Assembly: GCF_002925905.1 (NCBI RefSeq)
Contig: NZ_PRDB01000001.1
Span: 868,001 to 932,000, forward strand
From: Klebsiella michiganensis
GTDB taxonomy: Bacteria; Pseudomonadota; Gammaproteobacteria; Enterobacterales; Enterobacteriaceae
DNA length: 64,000 bases
Direction of reading: 5' to 3'
Shown here one piece after another: positions 19,546 through 31,044 of this stretch. Below the pieces are notes generated by a model, which saw nothing but the letters and a program-made list of their open reading frames with translations, was not told the origin of the DNA and did no database searches. The position numbers and the translations under genes were made by a program. How positions within the stretch are numbered: the first letter of the stretch is position 1; the number at the start of each line of letters is the position of its first letter.

Positions 19546-19672
19546 TTTTTTCTTAGCTCACCTCATCACAATATATCACCACTGCACTGCAAAATATACG
19601 TGTGTAGTGGTTCCTGAATTCACGATCCTTATGAAATCGCTTTTATTGACGCTTCGATTATTTTCATCTCGC

Positions 19673-19702
19673 GTTGTAGTTGTAGTTGTAGTTGTAGTTG
19701 TA
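19673..19702 (+). repeat. hexanucleotide repeat (GTTGTA)x5 upstream of cgt
   Basis: Five perfect tandem copies of GTTGTA, followed by GTTA, lie 73 bp before the cgt start. It is a simple-sequence tract of the type that changes length by slippage. No other such tract was noticed in the window. Confidence 0.9.
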
Positions 19703-19775
19703 GTTATTTTTCAATTTAAGTGGAGTTAATATAAAGTAAAACTAATATTTTCACTAACTTTATTAGGACTAGATA

Positions 19776-21743
19776 ATGAAAAGAAACCGTTTTTTTAATA
19801 CCTCGGCTGCTATTGCCATTTCGATTGCATTAAATACTTTTTTTTGTAGCATGCAGACGATTGCTGCTGAACCAGAAGAAACTTATCTTGATTTTCGTAA
19901 GGAGACGATATATTTTCTATTCCTTGATCGTTTCAGCGATGGAGATCCAAGTAATAATGCAGGGTTTAATTCTGCAACCTACGATCCTAATAATTTAAAA
20001 AAATATACTGGAGGAGATCTCCGGGGGTTGATTAATAAACTACCCTATTTAAAATCACTTGGTGTTACTTCAATCTGGATTACTCCCCCAATCGATAATG
20101 TGAATAATACTGATGCTGCTGGCAATACTGGATATCATGGTTATTGGGGAAGAGATTATTTTCGTATAGATGAACATTTTGGCAATCTCGATGATTTCAA
20201 AGAACTGACTAGTTTGATGCATAGTCCTGATTATAATATGAAACTGGTTCTTGATTATGCCCCTAATCATTCGAATGCTAATGATGAAAATGAATTTGGT
20301 GCACTATATCGTGATGGTGTGTTTATTACTGATTATCCTACAGATGTTGCCGCCAATACGGGCTGGTATCATCACAATGGTGGGGTAACGAACTGGAATG
20401 ATTTCTTCCAAGTGAAGAATCATAATCTATTCAATCTATCAGACCTCAATCAATCCAATACTGATGTCTACCAGTACTTGTTGGATGGTTCTAAATTTTG
20501 GATCGATGCTGGTGTGGATGCTATCAGGATTGATGCCATCAAGCATATGGACAAGTCTTTTATACAGAAATGGACCAGCGATATTTATGATTACAGTAAG
20601 TCTATCGGCCGGGAAGGATTTTTTTTCTTCGGTGAATGGTTTGGTGCCAGTGCGAATACTACAACAGGTGTTGATGGTAATGCTATCGATTACGCCAACA
20701 CTTCCGGGTCAGCGTTGCTGGATTTTGGATTCCGCGATACTTTAGAAAGAGTTTTGGTAGGACGTAGCGGAAATACAATGAAAACGTTAAATAGTTATCT
20801 GATAAAAAGACAAACAGTCTTTACCAGTGATGACTGGCAGGTTGTTTTTATGGATAACCATGATATGGCACGCATTGGTACCGCTCTGCGTTCAAACGCC
20901 ACTACTTTTGGTCCTGGAAACAATGAAACCGGTGGAAGTCAGAGTGAAGCTTTTGCTCAGAAACGTATAGACCTCGGTCTGGTTGCGACAATGACTGTAC
21001 GTGGTATTCCTGCCATTTATTATGGTACTGAACATTATGCCGCTAACTTTACCTCTAACAGTTTTGGTCAAGTTGGCAGTGATCCTTACAACCGAGAGAA
21101 AATGCCAGGATTTGATACGGAAAGTGAGGCTTTCTCCATTATTAAAACACTGGGTGACCTAAGGAAAAGTAGCCCGGCAATTCAAAATGGAACTTATACT
21201 GAACTATGGGTTAATGATGATATATTAGTATTTGAGCGGCGTTCTGGGAACGATATTGTTATTGTTGCACTTAATCGTGGTGAGGCTAACACAATTAATG
21301 TTAAAAATATAGCGGTTCCTAATGGGGTATATCAGAGTTTGATTGGGAATAATAGTGTTTCAGTAGCAAATAAACAGGCAACACTAACACTTATGCAAAA
21401 TGAAGCTGTTGTCATTCGCTCACAATCAGATGATGCGGAGAACCCTACAGTACAAAGCATAAACTTCACATGTAATAACGGTTATACGATTTCAGGTCAA
21501 AGTGTTTATATTATTGGTAATATACCCCAGTTAGGTGGTTGGGACTTAACTAAAGCGGTAAAAATATCACCGACACAATATCCACAATGGAGTGCGAGCT
21601 TAGAGCTTCCTTCTGACTTAAATGTTGAATGGAAGTGTGTGAAACGTAATGAAACCAATCCGACGGCTAATGTTGAGTGGCAGTCTGGTGCAAATAACCA
21701 GTTCAATAGCAATGACACACAAACAACGAATGGCTCGTTTTAA
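19776..21743 (+). CDS. cgt: cyclodextrin glucanotransferase (CGTase), secreted
   Basis: This 655-residue preprotein converts starch into cyclodextrins outside the cell. Its signal peptide ends near residue 30 (CSMQTIAA). GH13 regions are LVLDYAPNH (I), GVDAIRIDAIKH with nucleophile D253 (II), FFGEWFG with E287 (III) and MDNHDMAR with D363 (IV). Residues about 565-655 form a CBM20 starch-binding domain (SVYIIGNIPQLGGWD ... VEWKCV). The spacing between catalytic part and CBM20 is short, so the usual domain D appears reduced or absent. Length equals that known for the K. oxytoca M5a1 enzyme. Confidence 0.95.
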   Translation: MKRNRFFNTSAAIAISIALNTFFCSMQTIAAEPEETYLDFRKETIYFLFLDRFSDGDPSNNAGFNSATYDPNNLKKYTGGDLRGLINKLPYLKSLGVTSIWITPPIDNVNNTDAAGNTGYHGYWGRDYFRIDEHFGNLDDFKELTSLMHSPDYNMKLVLDYAPNHSNANDENEFGALYRDGVFITDYPTDVAANTGWYHHNGGVTNWNDFFQVKNHNLFNLSDLNQSNTDVYQYLLDGSKFWIDAGVDAIRIDAIKHMDKSFIQKWTSDIYDYSKSIGREGFFFFGEWFGASANTTTGVDGNAIDYANTSGSALLDFGFRDTLERVLVGRSGNTMKTLNSYLIKRQTVFTSDDWQVVFMDNHDMARIGTALRSNATTFGPGNNETGGSQSEAFAQKRIDLGLVATMTVRGIPAIYYGTEHYAANFTSNSFGQVGSDPYNREKMPGFDTESEAFSIIKTLGDLRKSSPAIQNGTYTELWVNDDILVFERRSGNDIVIVALNRGEANTINVKNIAVPNGVYQSLIGNNSVSVANKQATLTLMQNEAVVIRSQSDDAENPTVQSINFTCNNGYTISGQSVYIIGNIPQLGGWDLTKAVKISPTQYPQWSASLELPSDLNVEWKCVKRNETNPTANVEWQSGANNQFNSNDTQTTNGSF

Positions 21744-21752
21744 TTAAAATTT

Positions 21753-21783
21753 AGTGGACCAGCGTTCCAATCGATGGTCCACT
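21753..21783 (+). terminator. hairpin after cgt
   Basis: The inverted repeat AGTGGACCA / TGGTCCACT with a 13-nt loop lies 10 bp after the cgt stop. There is no strong U-tract, so termination strength is uncertain. Confidence 0.45.
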
Positions 21784-22001
21784 ATTCGTACTCCGGCCAT
21801 AATTATTTTTGACTAATACTCTTACAAATTTTCAACCTAGGCTGATGTGACTACATATTTTTGCTGTACGCGGACCTGGTCGTCTGCGTCTATTTAGAGT
21901 GAAGATGTATATCCATTTCACCCTCACGAAATACTAAATAGCTGCGGCTTTGTTGAATAAATCAGATTTCGGGTAAGTCTCCCCCGTAGCGGGTTGTGTT
22001 T

Positions 22002-22760
22002 TCAGGCAATACGCACGCTTTCAGGCATACCTGCTTTCGTCATTTTGTTCAGCGCTCGTACCAGGGCCATAGCCTCCGCAACCTGACCATCGTAGTCACG
22101 TAGCGTCAGTGAACCCCCCAACAGCTGTTTTACCCGGTACATCGCCGTTTCCGCTATCGAGCGACGGTTGTAATCTGTTGTCCATTTCCACCGCGCATTA
22201 CTCCCGGTCATTCGCTGATTAGCCACTGCACGGTTACGGTCTGCATATTCACCGGGCCAGTAACCCGCACCTTTTCGGGGAGGGATAAGCGCGCTGATTT
22301 TCTTACGCCGCAGTTCATCGTGACAGAGCTGGGTGTCGTAAGCGCCGTCTGCCGATGCTGCCCTGATTTTTCTGTGAGTCTGCCGGATAAGACCCGGGAA
22401 GGCTTCTGAGTCCGTCACATTGTTCAGCGACAGGTCTGCACAGATGATTTCATGTGTGTTGCTGTCAACGGCCAGATGCAACTTTCGCCATATACGACGG
22501 CGTTCTTTGCCGTGTTTTTTGACTTTCCATTCGCCTTCACCAAAGACCTTCAGCCCGGTGGAATCAATCACCAGATGCGCGATTTCACCCCGGGTGAACG
22601 TTTTGAAACTGACATTAACCGACTTTGCGCGCTTGCTGACACTGGTGTAATCAGGGCAGCGCAACGGAACATTCATCAGTGTAAAAATGGAATCAATAAA
22701 ACCCTGTGCAGCCCGCAGGGTCAACCTGAACACGCGTTTAATGACCAGAACGGTGGTGAT
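22002..22760 (-). pseudogene. IS903 transposase, C-terminal part (disrupted)
   Basis: This reads ITTVLVIKRVFRLTLRAAQGF onward to the C-terminus SVRIA. It includes the DDE residues of the IS5 family: Asp in VIDSTGLKV, Asp in ASADGAYD, Glu in RRSIAETAMYR. The N-terminal part lies at 25387-25596, beyond the inserted IS3 element. The gene is therefore split and inactive. Confidence 0.88.
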
Positions 22761-22835
22761 GGCTGAAGTGGTTTACTGAATTTGGCCACCTGAACAGAGG
22801 TGATATGCTCACCTCAGAACAACACAGGTGTCATA

Positions 22836-23695
<860 letters not shown>

Positions 23696-23779
23696 AGTAA
23701 TAATGCCGATGTCAGTCTTTACCACCACTTAGTTTGCCGTTTAACCAGATTGGTGTGATTACTGATGCAGTGAAGACCT

Positions 23780-23930
23780 TCCCGCATCCTGACTCACACA
23801 GCGATCGACCTTTTGTGTCCTGCCCTGGACCCGTCGGTTGCCGGAAGCGCCTTCATGCGAGGCATCTCCTCACCGATGCGCGTGACTCAAGAAGGGCCTG
23901 ACGGCTTGTCTCGTTACTGTCCTGTCCGGG
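23780..23930 (+). ncRNA. predicted IS110 bridge RNA
   Basis: IS110 recombinases use a non-coding bridge RNA with target-binding and donor-binding loops. Here CACAGCGATC (23797-23806) equals the target left of the insertion (CACAGCGAT, 23687-23695, plus the next base C). GCCTT (23849-23853) is complementary to AAGGC at the right target (25071-25075). AGAAGGGC (23890-23897) equals the element's right end (25059-25066). TTACT (23914-23918) is complementary to the left end AGTAA (23696-23700). Order and spacing match the known guide order. Ends of the RNA are approximate. Confidence 0.65.
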
Positions 23931-23976
23931 TTATCTGTCTGGAGATTCAACTCTGTTTCCTCACAGGAGCTCTGTC

Positions 23977-25053
23977 ATGGTTGATAAAGTTACCGAAGCT
24001 GCCGTTGTGGGTGGCGTGGATACACATAAAGATTTGCACGTTGCCGCTGTCGTAGATCAGAACAATAAAGTCCTTGGGACTCAGTATTTCTCCACAACAC
24101 GACAAGGTTACCGGCAGATGCTGGCATGGATGACCTCGTTTGGGACATTAAAGCGAATTGGTGTTGAGTGCACAGGTACCTATGGTTCCGGTTTGCTTCG
24201 TTATTTTCAGAGCGCCGGGTTAGAAGTTCTTGAGGTGACTGCTCCAGACCGGATGGAGCGACGCAAACGGGGTAAAAGTGACACAATTGATGCTGAATGT
24301 GCCGCTCATGCAGCATTCTCAGGCATCAGGACAGTTACTCCCAAAACGCGTGATGGCATGATTGAGTCCCTGCGGGTATTAAAAACTTGCCGAAAAACAG
24401 CAATATCAGCCCGCAGAGTCGCTCTCCAGATTATCCATTCAAATATTATCTCTGCCCCGGATGAATTACGTGAACAGCTCAGAAATATGACGCGCATGCA
24501 GCTCATCAGGACCCTGGGTTCCTGGAGACCTGATGCCAGTGAATACCGCAATGTAACCAACGTTTATCGCATTTCATTAAAGTCCCTTGCCCGACGCTAT
24601 CTCGAGTTACATGACGAAATCGCTGATCTGGATGTCATGATTGCGGCAATTGTCGACGAGTTGGCACCTGAGCTGATTAAACGTAATGCTATCGGATACG
24701 AAAGCGCTTCACAGTTGCTGATCACTGCCGGAGACAATCCTCAACGGTTAAGATCAGAATCAGGATTTGCGGCACTGTGTGGTGTCAGCCCGGTCCCCGT
24801 TTCTTCTGGAAAAACGAACCGTTACCGACTTAATCGTGGTGGAGATCGTGCTGCAAATAGTGCACTTCACATCATCGCCATCGGACGCTTACGAACTGAC
24901 GCAAAAACAAAGGAATATGTCGCCAGGCGTGTAGCCGAAGGACATACAAAAATGGAAGCGATACGCTGTCTAAAGCGATATATCTCCCGCGAAGTTTACA
25001 CGTTACTGCGCAATCAAAACAGGCGGATCAACAGTATCCCGATAACAGCTTGA
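23977..25053 (+). CDS. IS110-family transposase (DEDD recombinase)
   Basis: This 358-residue recombinase has an N-terminal RuvC-like DEDD domain: Asp in GGVDTHKD (about residue 12), Glu in IGVECTGTYG, and Asp residues in KRGKSDTIDAECAA. The C-terminal Tnp domain holds the serine segment GGDRAANSALHIIAIGRLR. GGAG lies 8 nt before the ATG. The reading frame is intact, so the element may be active. Confidence 0.92.
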   Translation: MVDKVTEAAVVGGVDTHKDLHVAAVVDQNNKVLGTQYFSTTRQGYRQMLAWMTSFGTLKRIGVECTGTYGSGLLRYFQSAGLEVLEVTAPDRMERRKRGKSDTIDAECAAHAAFSGIRTVTPKTRDGMIESLRVLKTCRKTAISARRVALQIIHSNIISAPDELREQLRNMTRMQLIRTLGSWRPDASEYRNVTNVYRISLKSLARRYLELHDEIADLDVMIAAIVDELAPELIKRNAIGYESASQLLITAGDNPQRLRSESGFAALCGVSPVPVSSGKTNRYRLNRGGDRAANSALHIIAIGRLRTDAKTKEYVARRVAEGHTKMEAIRCLKRYISREVYTLLRNQNRRINSIPITA

Positions 25054-25060
25054 CTCTTAG

Positions 25061-25378
<318 letters not shown>

Positions 25379-25386
25379 CCACTTCA

Positions 25387-25596
25387 GGCGAGATCAGAAT
25401 AGCGCTGAGGTCTTCCCCGTGATGAAGGCGTTGCCGACTCATACCAGGCCTGAATAGCTTCATCATCCAGCCAGAAAGTTATGGAGCCACGGTTGATGAG
25501 GGCTTTATTGTAGGTGGGCCAGTTGGTGATTTTGAACTTTTGCTTTGCCACGGAACGGTCTGCGTTGTCGGGAAGAAGCGTGATCTGATCCTTCAA
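25387..25596 (-). pseudogene. IS903 transposase, N-terminal part
   Basis: This reads KQKFKITNWPTYNKALINRG to RPQRYSDLA, the start of the IS903 transposase, and ends at the IS3 insertion (GGC duplication). The rest is at 22002-22760. Confidence 0.88.
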
Positions 25597-26040
25597 CTCA
25601 GCAAAAGTTCGATCTATTCAACAAAGCCGGCATGCGGTAATAACGATGAGCGCAAGATTGCTGTTATGTCTTGCTGATTTCGGAGCGCCTGCTTTTCGCT
25701 CAAAGCTGTCTGTCAGTTTATCAAAGAATGCCCAAATGACTTGCGAACAACAGTCAACTGACGAGCAAATGAAGCTCAAACGGTTACCATCCTGATTCAA
25801 ATTGCCGTAGGATTTGTGTTAAAGAAGAATCATACGCCTCAAGGCTTACAAAAAATGCATCGCCTGAAGGCTCACTCGATAATGCTTTCACCATCATTAA
25901 CGCTATGCGTTATATAAGGACTAGGCTGGGAGGCGTTGTACGGCAAGGGCTGAGAGGGAAAATGCGCAACTTAATCGATGCAACGTTGATTTTGCCATAA
26001 CTTTTTATTAACTTAAAAGTATTAAGCCGTCCTTAGGGGC

Positions 26041-26060
26041 TGTCAGGGCTGAAACTGACA
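26041..26060. repeat. inverted repeat TGTCAG / CTGACA
   Basis: Perfect 6-bp arms with an 8-bp spacer lie 16 bp before the direct repeats and about 630 bp upstream of the recombinase. It is a possible recombination or binding site. Confidence 0.35.
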
Positions 26061-26076
26061 AATTACAACATCTCTG

Positions 26077-26138
26077 ATGGCAAAGCCTGGCCGACAACAG
26101 GCAATAATGATTTAATGGCAAAACCTGGCCAGAACAGG
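26077..26138 (+). repeat. two imperfect direct repeats near the recombinase
   Basis: ATGGCAAAGCCTGGCC (26077) recurs as ATGGCAAAACCTGGCC (26115), 38 bp apart. Both are followed by a CAGG that pairs with the internal CCTG. It could be a core-type site for the tyrosine recombinase downstream, or a decayed iteron. Confidence 0.4.
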
Positions 26139-26398
26139 TATCAAATCTATGGCTTTCCTAACTTTTCAGTAAGTTATGAATGTATGCCTCAAATCTATCA
26201 AATGCGATTTAGCTGCGTCATATTTCAATATGATTATGTTTTATAAGCATTTTATCAAATATACCTAACGCTAATAACTCTCACGCAGAACCCTAATCTG
26301 ATGGGGATATTGCCTGCGGTAAAAACTCACAACTTTTCTTCCAGGGCGAGAACAGTCCGAGCCCGCCTGATACAGGCTAACCGGGGCGAACAGGCGCT

Positions 26399-26722
26399 AT
26401 GGGTCATGCTATTCATAGTGGTCGCTGGCTGCAGACCGCGGACCAGATGTTCTTACAACTCAGCAGGCTTCTTATGTTCGATGCAGAAATGATAGTAAAG
26501 CAATTACAGGCAGAAACACGGCAGCGCAGGAAAAAGCCCTACAGGCGCAATAAATCGCGTCTGGACAGATATCGAATGGAAATACTTGCGCTAAGGCGGC
26601 ATGGTGCTTCTGCATCTGAAATTCAGCGTTGGTTACGAAAAAAAAGAGTCTGTGTTGTTTTAACAACAGTCACACGCTGGTTGGAGAAGAATGATGGCCA
26701 AATTCTCAGTCAAAAAAACTGA
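26399..26722 (+). CDS. small basic helix-turn-helix protein, unknown
   Basis: This protein is up to 107 residues long; a start at 26474 (MFDAEMIVKQL, 82 residues) is equally possible. It is rich in Arg and Lys (RQRRKKPYRRNKSRLDRY). A helix-turn-helix-like segment follows (EILALRRHGASASEIQRWLRKKRV to TTVTRWLEKN), resembling recombinase or excisionase HTH domains. It overlaps the start of the recombinase gene by 32 nt, suggesting coupled translation and a joint role in site-specific recombination. Confidence 0.55.
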   Translation: MGHAIHSGRWLQTADQMFLQLSRLLMFDAEMIVKQLQAETRQRRKKPYRRNKSRLDRYRMEILALRRHGASASEIQRWLRKKRVCVVLTTVTRWLEKNDGQILSQKN

Positions 26723-27283
26723 CCGGGAAATAGCAAAACGGCAGGCCGCTAACGTAATGAAAATTTTGCAGGCTGATGTTTTTCGCTCAGTTGGCACAGT
26801 GAGAAATTATCAGGCAGCCCTGACGCGGATTGCCCTGTATTTCAGAATAAATGGCGGAATAAACCTACAGGATGTTACGCCTGAAATGGCCACGGTTTAT
26901 TTCCATCAAAGGGCTGCTGCTGTTGGTCAGAAAAGCCTGGATATGGAACGTCAGGCTCTACAGGCAATGATGATTCATCTGACGCAGGAATTACCCTCCG
27001 GAGAAGTTCTTGAGGTAGTGCATTCTTTGAAAGAGAAAGAATTATCATCGAGATCATATACATCAGAACAGATCTTCCTTATTTCATCGCATCAGTCCGA
27101 TAAAAATGGTCTGGCAACACTGATTGCCTACAATGCGGGATTACGTAGCCACGAATTATTTACGATCTGTGAGTTACAGCAACGCCAACCGAATATCAGG
27201 CCTGTTTCGGCTAAAAAATTTATGGGACGGTCTGGGAAGGCGTACACGGTGCAGGGAAAAGGCGGGCTAATTCGGGAAATTAG
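26691..27283 (+). pseudogene. tyrosine recombinase/integrase, truncated by IS5
   Basis: The N-terminal SAM-like core-binding domain (SVGTVRNYQAALTRIALYF ... VTPEMATVYF) is followed by the beginning of the catalytic domain with the first Arg (LIAYNAGLRSHELFTI). The IS5 left end at 27284 cuts it off, and the reading frame then runs into IS5 to 27392. No continuation with the HxxR and Tyr motifs is present right of the IS5. The 3' half was therefore deleted, not just interrupted. Confidence 0.78.
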
Positions 27284-28479
<1,196 letters not shown>

Positions 28480-28640
28480 ATAATAAACGTCTTTAACCGC
28501 AAATTAAGAATTAACAGAATGCGTGATGCTATTAATTAGCGCCTGTGGAAAATGCCTTTCCTGATATTGCTGAAATAACCGCAAAGCAGATTCAAAAAAC
28601 AAAAGCGAGATAATGCGCGCAACAGGATGCCTATGCCCAA

Positions 28641-29435
28641 TTATGGGCACCCCATCTCTTTAGCCAGCGTCCCCTTCCGGGACTTCAGGCGGCGGGCGAT
28701 ACTTGTCGGCAGGGTGGACCAGAACGAGAGCGCCGGATGAGTCCGCTGCTCAATCTCCTCCACCGTCACTTGATAATCACAAAAACTGGCGCTTTTGGGC
28801 GTTGCCTGATCCAGCAAAAACGCCGCGTATTCGCCTTTATCCGGACTGGAGCCGATAAAAATAATCTTCCAGTAGCCGCTGGGAAGCTCCACCTCGGGCG
28901 CGGCGGGCAGGGTGGCGATATGCCGTTCGAACAGCGGCCCGGTAACGGACCACACCGCCGCCACGTCGCGGCGCTCGGCGAGGGCGCGCTCCTTATCCTC
29001 CAGCCGCGCCCACGCCCCCTGATTCAGGTCGGAGGCCTGCGGGGTGATATTGGAAAGATAGTTTAACGCCTGCCAGTCTGCGCTGGCGCCGAGCCCGGCG
29101 AGCGGCGCCTGATGCCCGCGATCGACCGCCAATGCTGCGCTGGCCCCTTTATATGCCACGGGGGCAAGGGTATCCGCAGCGGGTAAATCCGGATCGCGCT
29201 TCCAGCTGCGCGAACGCCCGCTGGCCAAGCTGGCTTTGGTGATTTTATACGCCACCCAATTAGCGAATTTGCGGTGGCTGTTGTTATTGAGCGTATAGGC
29301 TTCACGAACCAGCGTCTGCGCGCTTCCGCCGGTCGGGCAGCCCACTTCACAATGATCCACGCCGGATGATGCGGCAGCGCACGCGACGGCAAAAAATAGC
29401 GACGGCAGAACGCTGAATACTCGGGATAGCTTCAT
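28641..29435 (-). CDS. secreted DNA/RNA non-specific endonuclease
   Basis: This protein of about 264 residues belongs to the Serratia-nuclease (beta-beta-alpha metal) family. It has an N-terminal signal peptide (MKLSRVFSVLPSLFFAVACAA). The catalytic motif DRGHQAP has the general-base His, and a metal-binding Asn lies downstream (SNITPQASDLNQGAW). It cleaves DNA and RNA outside the cytoplasm. Start 29435 is chosen for the signal peptide; a GTG 48 nt upstream is also open. It is the first backbone-like, GC-rich gene right of the island. Confidence 0.82.
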   Translation of the reverse strand: MKLSRVFSVLPSLFFAVACAAASSGVDHCEVGCPTGGSAQTLVREAYTLNNNSHRKFANWVAYKITKASLASGRSRSWKRDPDLPAADTLAPVAYKGASAALAVDRGHQAPLAGLGASADWQALNYLSNITPQASDLNQGAWARLEDKERALAERRDVAAVWSVTGPLFERHIATLPAAPEVELPSGYWKIIFIGSSPDKGEYAAFLLDQATPKSASFCDYQVTVEEIEQRTHPALSFWSTLPTSIARRLKSRKGTLAKEMGCP

Positions 29436-29817
29436 ATTATTGATGACGTCAAAGAAAAGATGAACCGATGCATAAAAGAACACCCTGAATAGCCAGAGCG
29501 GAATTCACCTATGAATCGCAAAGATGAAGTGAGAGCGTAAAAAGAGTTAGCCGGTCGCAGCCGCGCGGAATATCACAAGATGATTTAACATCACGGCGGA
29601 TGTTATTTTGTGAACCCAGAAATGATGTTGAATGAGGTAATCAGACTCGCTGCCCGCTATTTTCAGCCTGGCTGAACGGGTGGGAATATGCTCGACGAAG
29701 CGTAAAGCGGTGCGGCATCCATGTCGTTGTCTGAAAAATGTCGCGGCAGGGGAAAACGCTTCTCTCTGAGCGGGGGATTATTCAGACTACGCGGATGACC
29801 GATTAAGGAGAGAAGGT
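29436..29817. other. intergenic region, nothing recognised
   Basis: This 382-bp region lies between two divergent genes and presumably holds both promoters. I see no RNA gene or clear operator. Confidence 0.4.
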
Positions 29818-30849
29818 ATGAAAAAGGAACTCTGGAGAGGCGTGCTGGCACTGGCCGTACTTAGTCTTCCCGCGCTGGCGGAAACAGGCGTTTCATTCAG
29901 CCACAAAGACTGGGAAGTGGTGTGTGATAACACGCTGACCTGCCGGGCGGCGGGATACAGCGCTGAAGAAGGAAGCGGAGGTTCGGTGCTGCTGACCCGC
30001 CAGGCCGCAGCGGGCACCGCCGTCTCGGGAGAGCTGATGCTGGCGGAGGTGACCGACGGCGACGTTCTGCCGGGCAAACTGACGCTGTGGATCAACGGCC
30101 AGCCGGCAGGCGATGTGAAGCCCGTAAAAGAGAGCTGGCCGCTGTCGGAGAATCAGGCCCGGGCGATCGTTAACACCATCAAAGGCAGCGGGAAGGTCGA
30201 ATTTACAGGCGGGGAGGCGCCGTTTGAGCTTTCCGGCGAAGGTGCTTACGCGGTACTGCTGAAAATGGACGATGTTCAGGGGCGAATCGGCACGCCGGGC
30301 GCGTTGACCAAAAAAGGCGACAGGCCGGAAAGCAGCGTCCGGGCGGCGATTCCTGCCCCGATCATTCACCGGGTCATGCCTGAGAAGGCGCAGGAGAGAG
30401 CGTTAACCGCGCCTGAGCTGGCGGTGCTCAAGCCGAAGCTTCTGGCCACGCTAAAGAACGATGATTGGTGCGATCGCCTTCAGCCTGAGGAGGGAGAGAA
30501 GGCTGAAGCTATTAGCCTGACGCCGCTGGATAACGCGCATTCACTTATTTCGGCCTTGTGCTGGCGGGCGGCCTATAACGAGGGATATGGCTATTGGGTT
30601 GTGGATAGCAAACTTGAGGGCAATCCGACGCTTATCACCGTCTCCGGTTCTGAGTATGGTGACGGCGAGATTTTTATGAGCCAGAAAGGGCGAGGGCTCG
30701 GCGATTGCTGGGGGACGGCAAGCTGGCTCTGGGATGGCACAACGTTCCGTAAAAGCCGTGAAGCGACCACCGGGATGTGCCGCTATCTTCGCCTCGGCGG
30801 GACATGGGATCTCCCCACCTGGGTGACCGAGGTTAAACCGGCAAAATGA
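29818..30849 (+). CDS. DUF1176-family exported protein
   Basis: This 343-residue protein starts with a signal peptide (MKKELWRGVLALAVLSLPALA-ET). The mature sequence has features of the DUF1176 family: VSFSHKDWEVVCDNTLTCRAAGY near the start, two cysteine-containing repeats (DDWCDRL, SALCWRAAYNEGYGYWVV) and GLGDCWGTASWLWDG near the end. It is probably periplasmic with disulfides. The function of the family is not known to me. GGAGAGAAGG lies close before the ATG. Confidence 0.75.
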   Translation: MKKELWRGVLALAVLSLPALAETGVSFSHKDWEVVCDNTLTCRAAGYSAEEGSGGSVLLTRQAAAGTAVSGELMLAEVTDGDVLPGKLTLWINGQPAGDVKPVKESWPLSENQARAIVNTIKGSGKVEFTGGEAPFELSGEGAYAVLLKMDDVQGRIGTPGALTKKGDRPESSVRAAIPAPIIHRVMPEKAQERALTAPELAVLKPKLLATLKNDDWCDRLQPEEGEKAEAISLTPLDNAHSLISALCWRAAYNEGYGYWVVDSKLEGNPTLITVSGSEYGDGEIFMSQKGRGLGDCWGTASWLWDGTTFRKSREATTGMCRYLRLGGTWDLPTWVTEVKPAK

Positions 30850-31003
30850 AATAGCGCGGCCAGAATCTCTCCCGGCACACATGCCGACAGAGAGGACAGG
30901 GAAGGATCTTAACGATCGTCCGCGTAGCGGGATCGCGATCGACAGCGCCAGTGGCGTCAGAAAACTGACGCCTTGTTCAAAATAACAGCGCGGCTAATGT
31001 ATT

Positions 31004-31019
31004 GCTAACTCGAATTAGT
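31004..31019. promoter_or_regulatory. operator palindrome before the LacI-family gene
   Basis: GCTAACTCGAATTAGT is a near-perfect palindrome, 25 bp before the regulator's first ATG. The same motif occurs at 38887 and 39252 in the promoters of the catabolic genes. It is the likely autoregulatory site. Confidence 0.75.
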
Positions 31020-31044
31020 TTATGATTAAGCCGTTCTGTTCGTT

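Larger units (their letters stand above)
25629..26398. other. AT-rich gap between IS903 and recombinase genes
   Basis: No convincing gene is visible in this 770-bp stretch. It contains the repeat structures listed separately (26041-26060 and 26077-26138). Confidence 0.5.

Noticed and set aside
25618..25800. 60-aa minus-strand frame at the IS903 right end
   Set aside because: It spans the IS end and adjacent AT-rich DNA, with no start signal or recognisable domain.
28480..28640. attR copy of the leuX 3' end for the island
   Set aside because: I looked for the tRNA T-arm/acceptor sequence (GGTTCGAGTCCGGCC...) here and found no convincing match; a short GATTCAAAA similarity is not enough.
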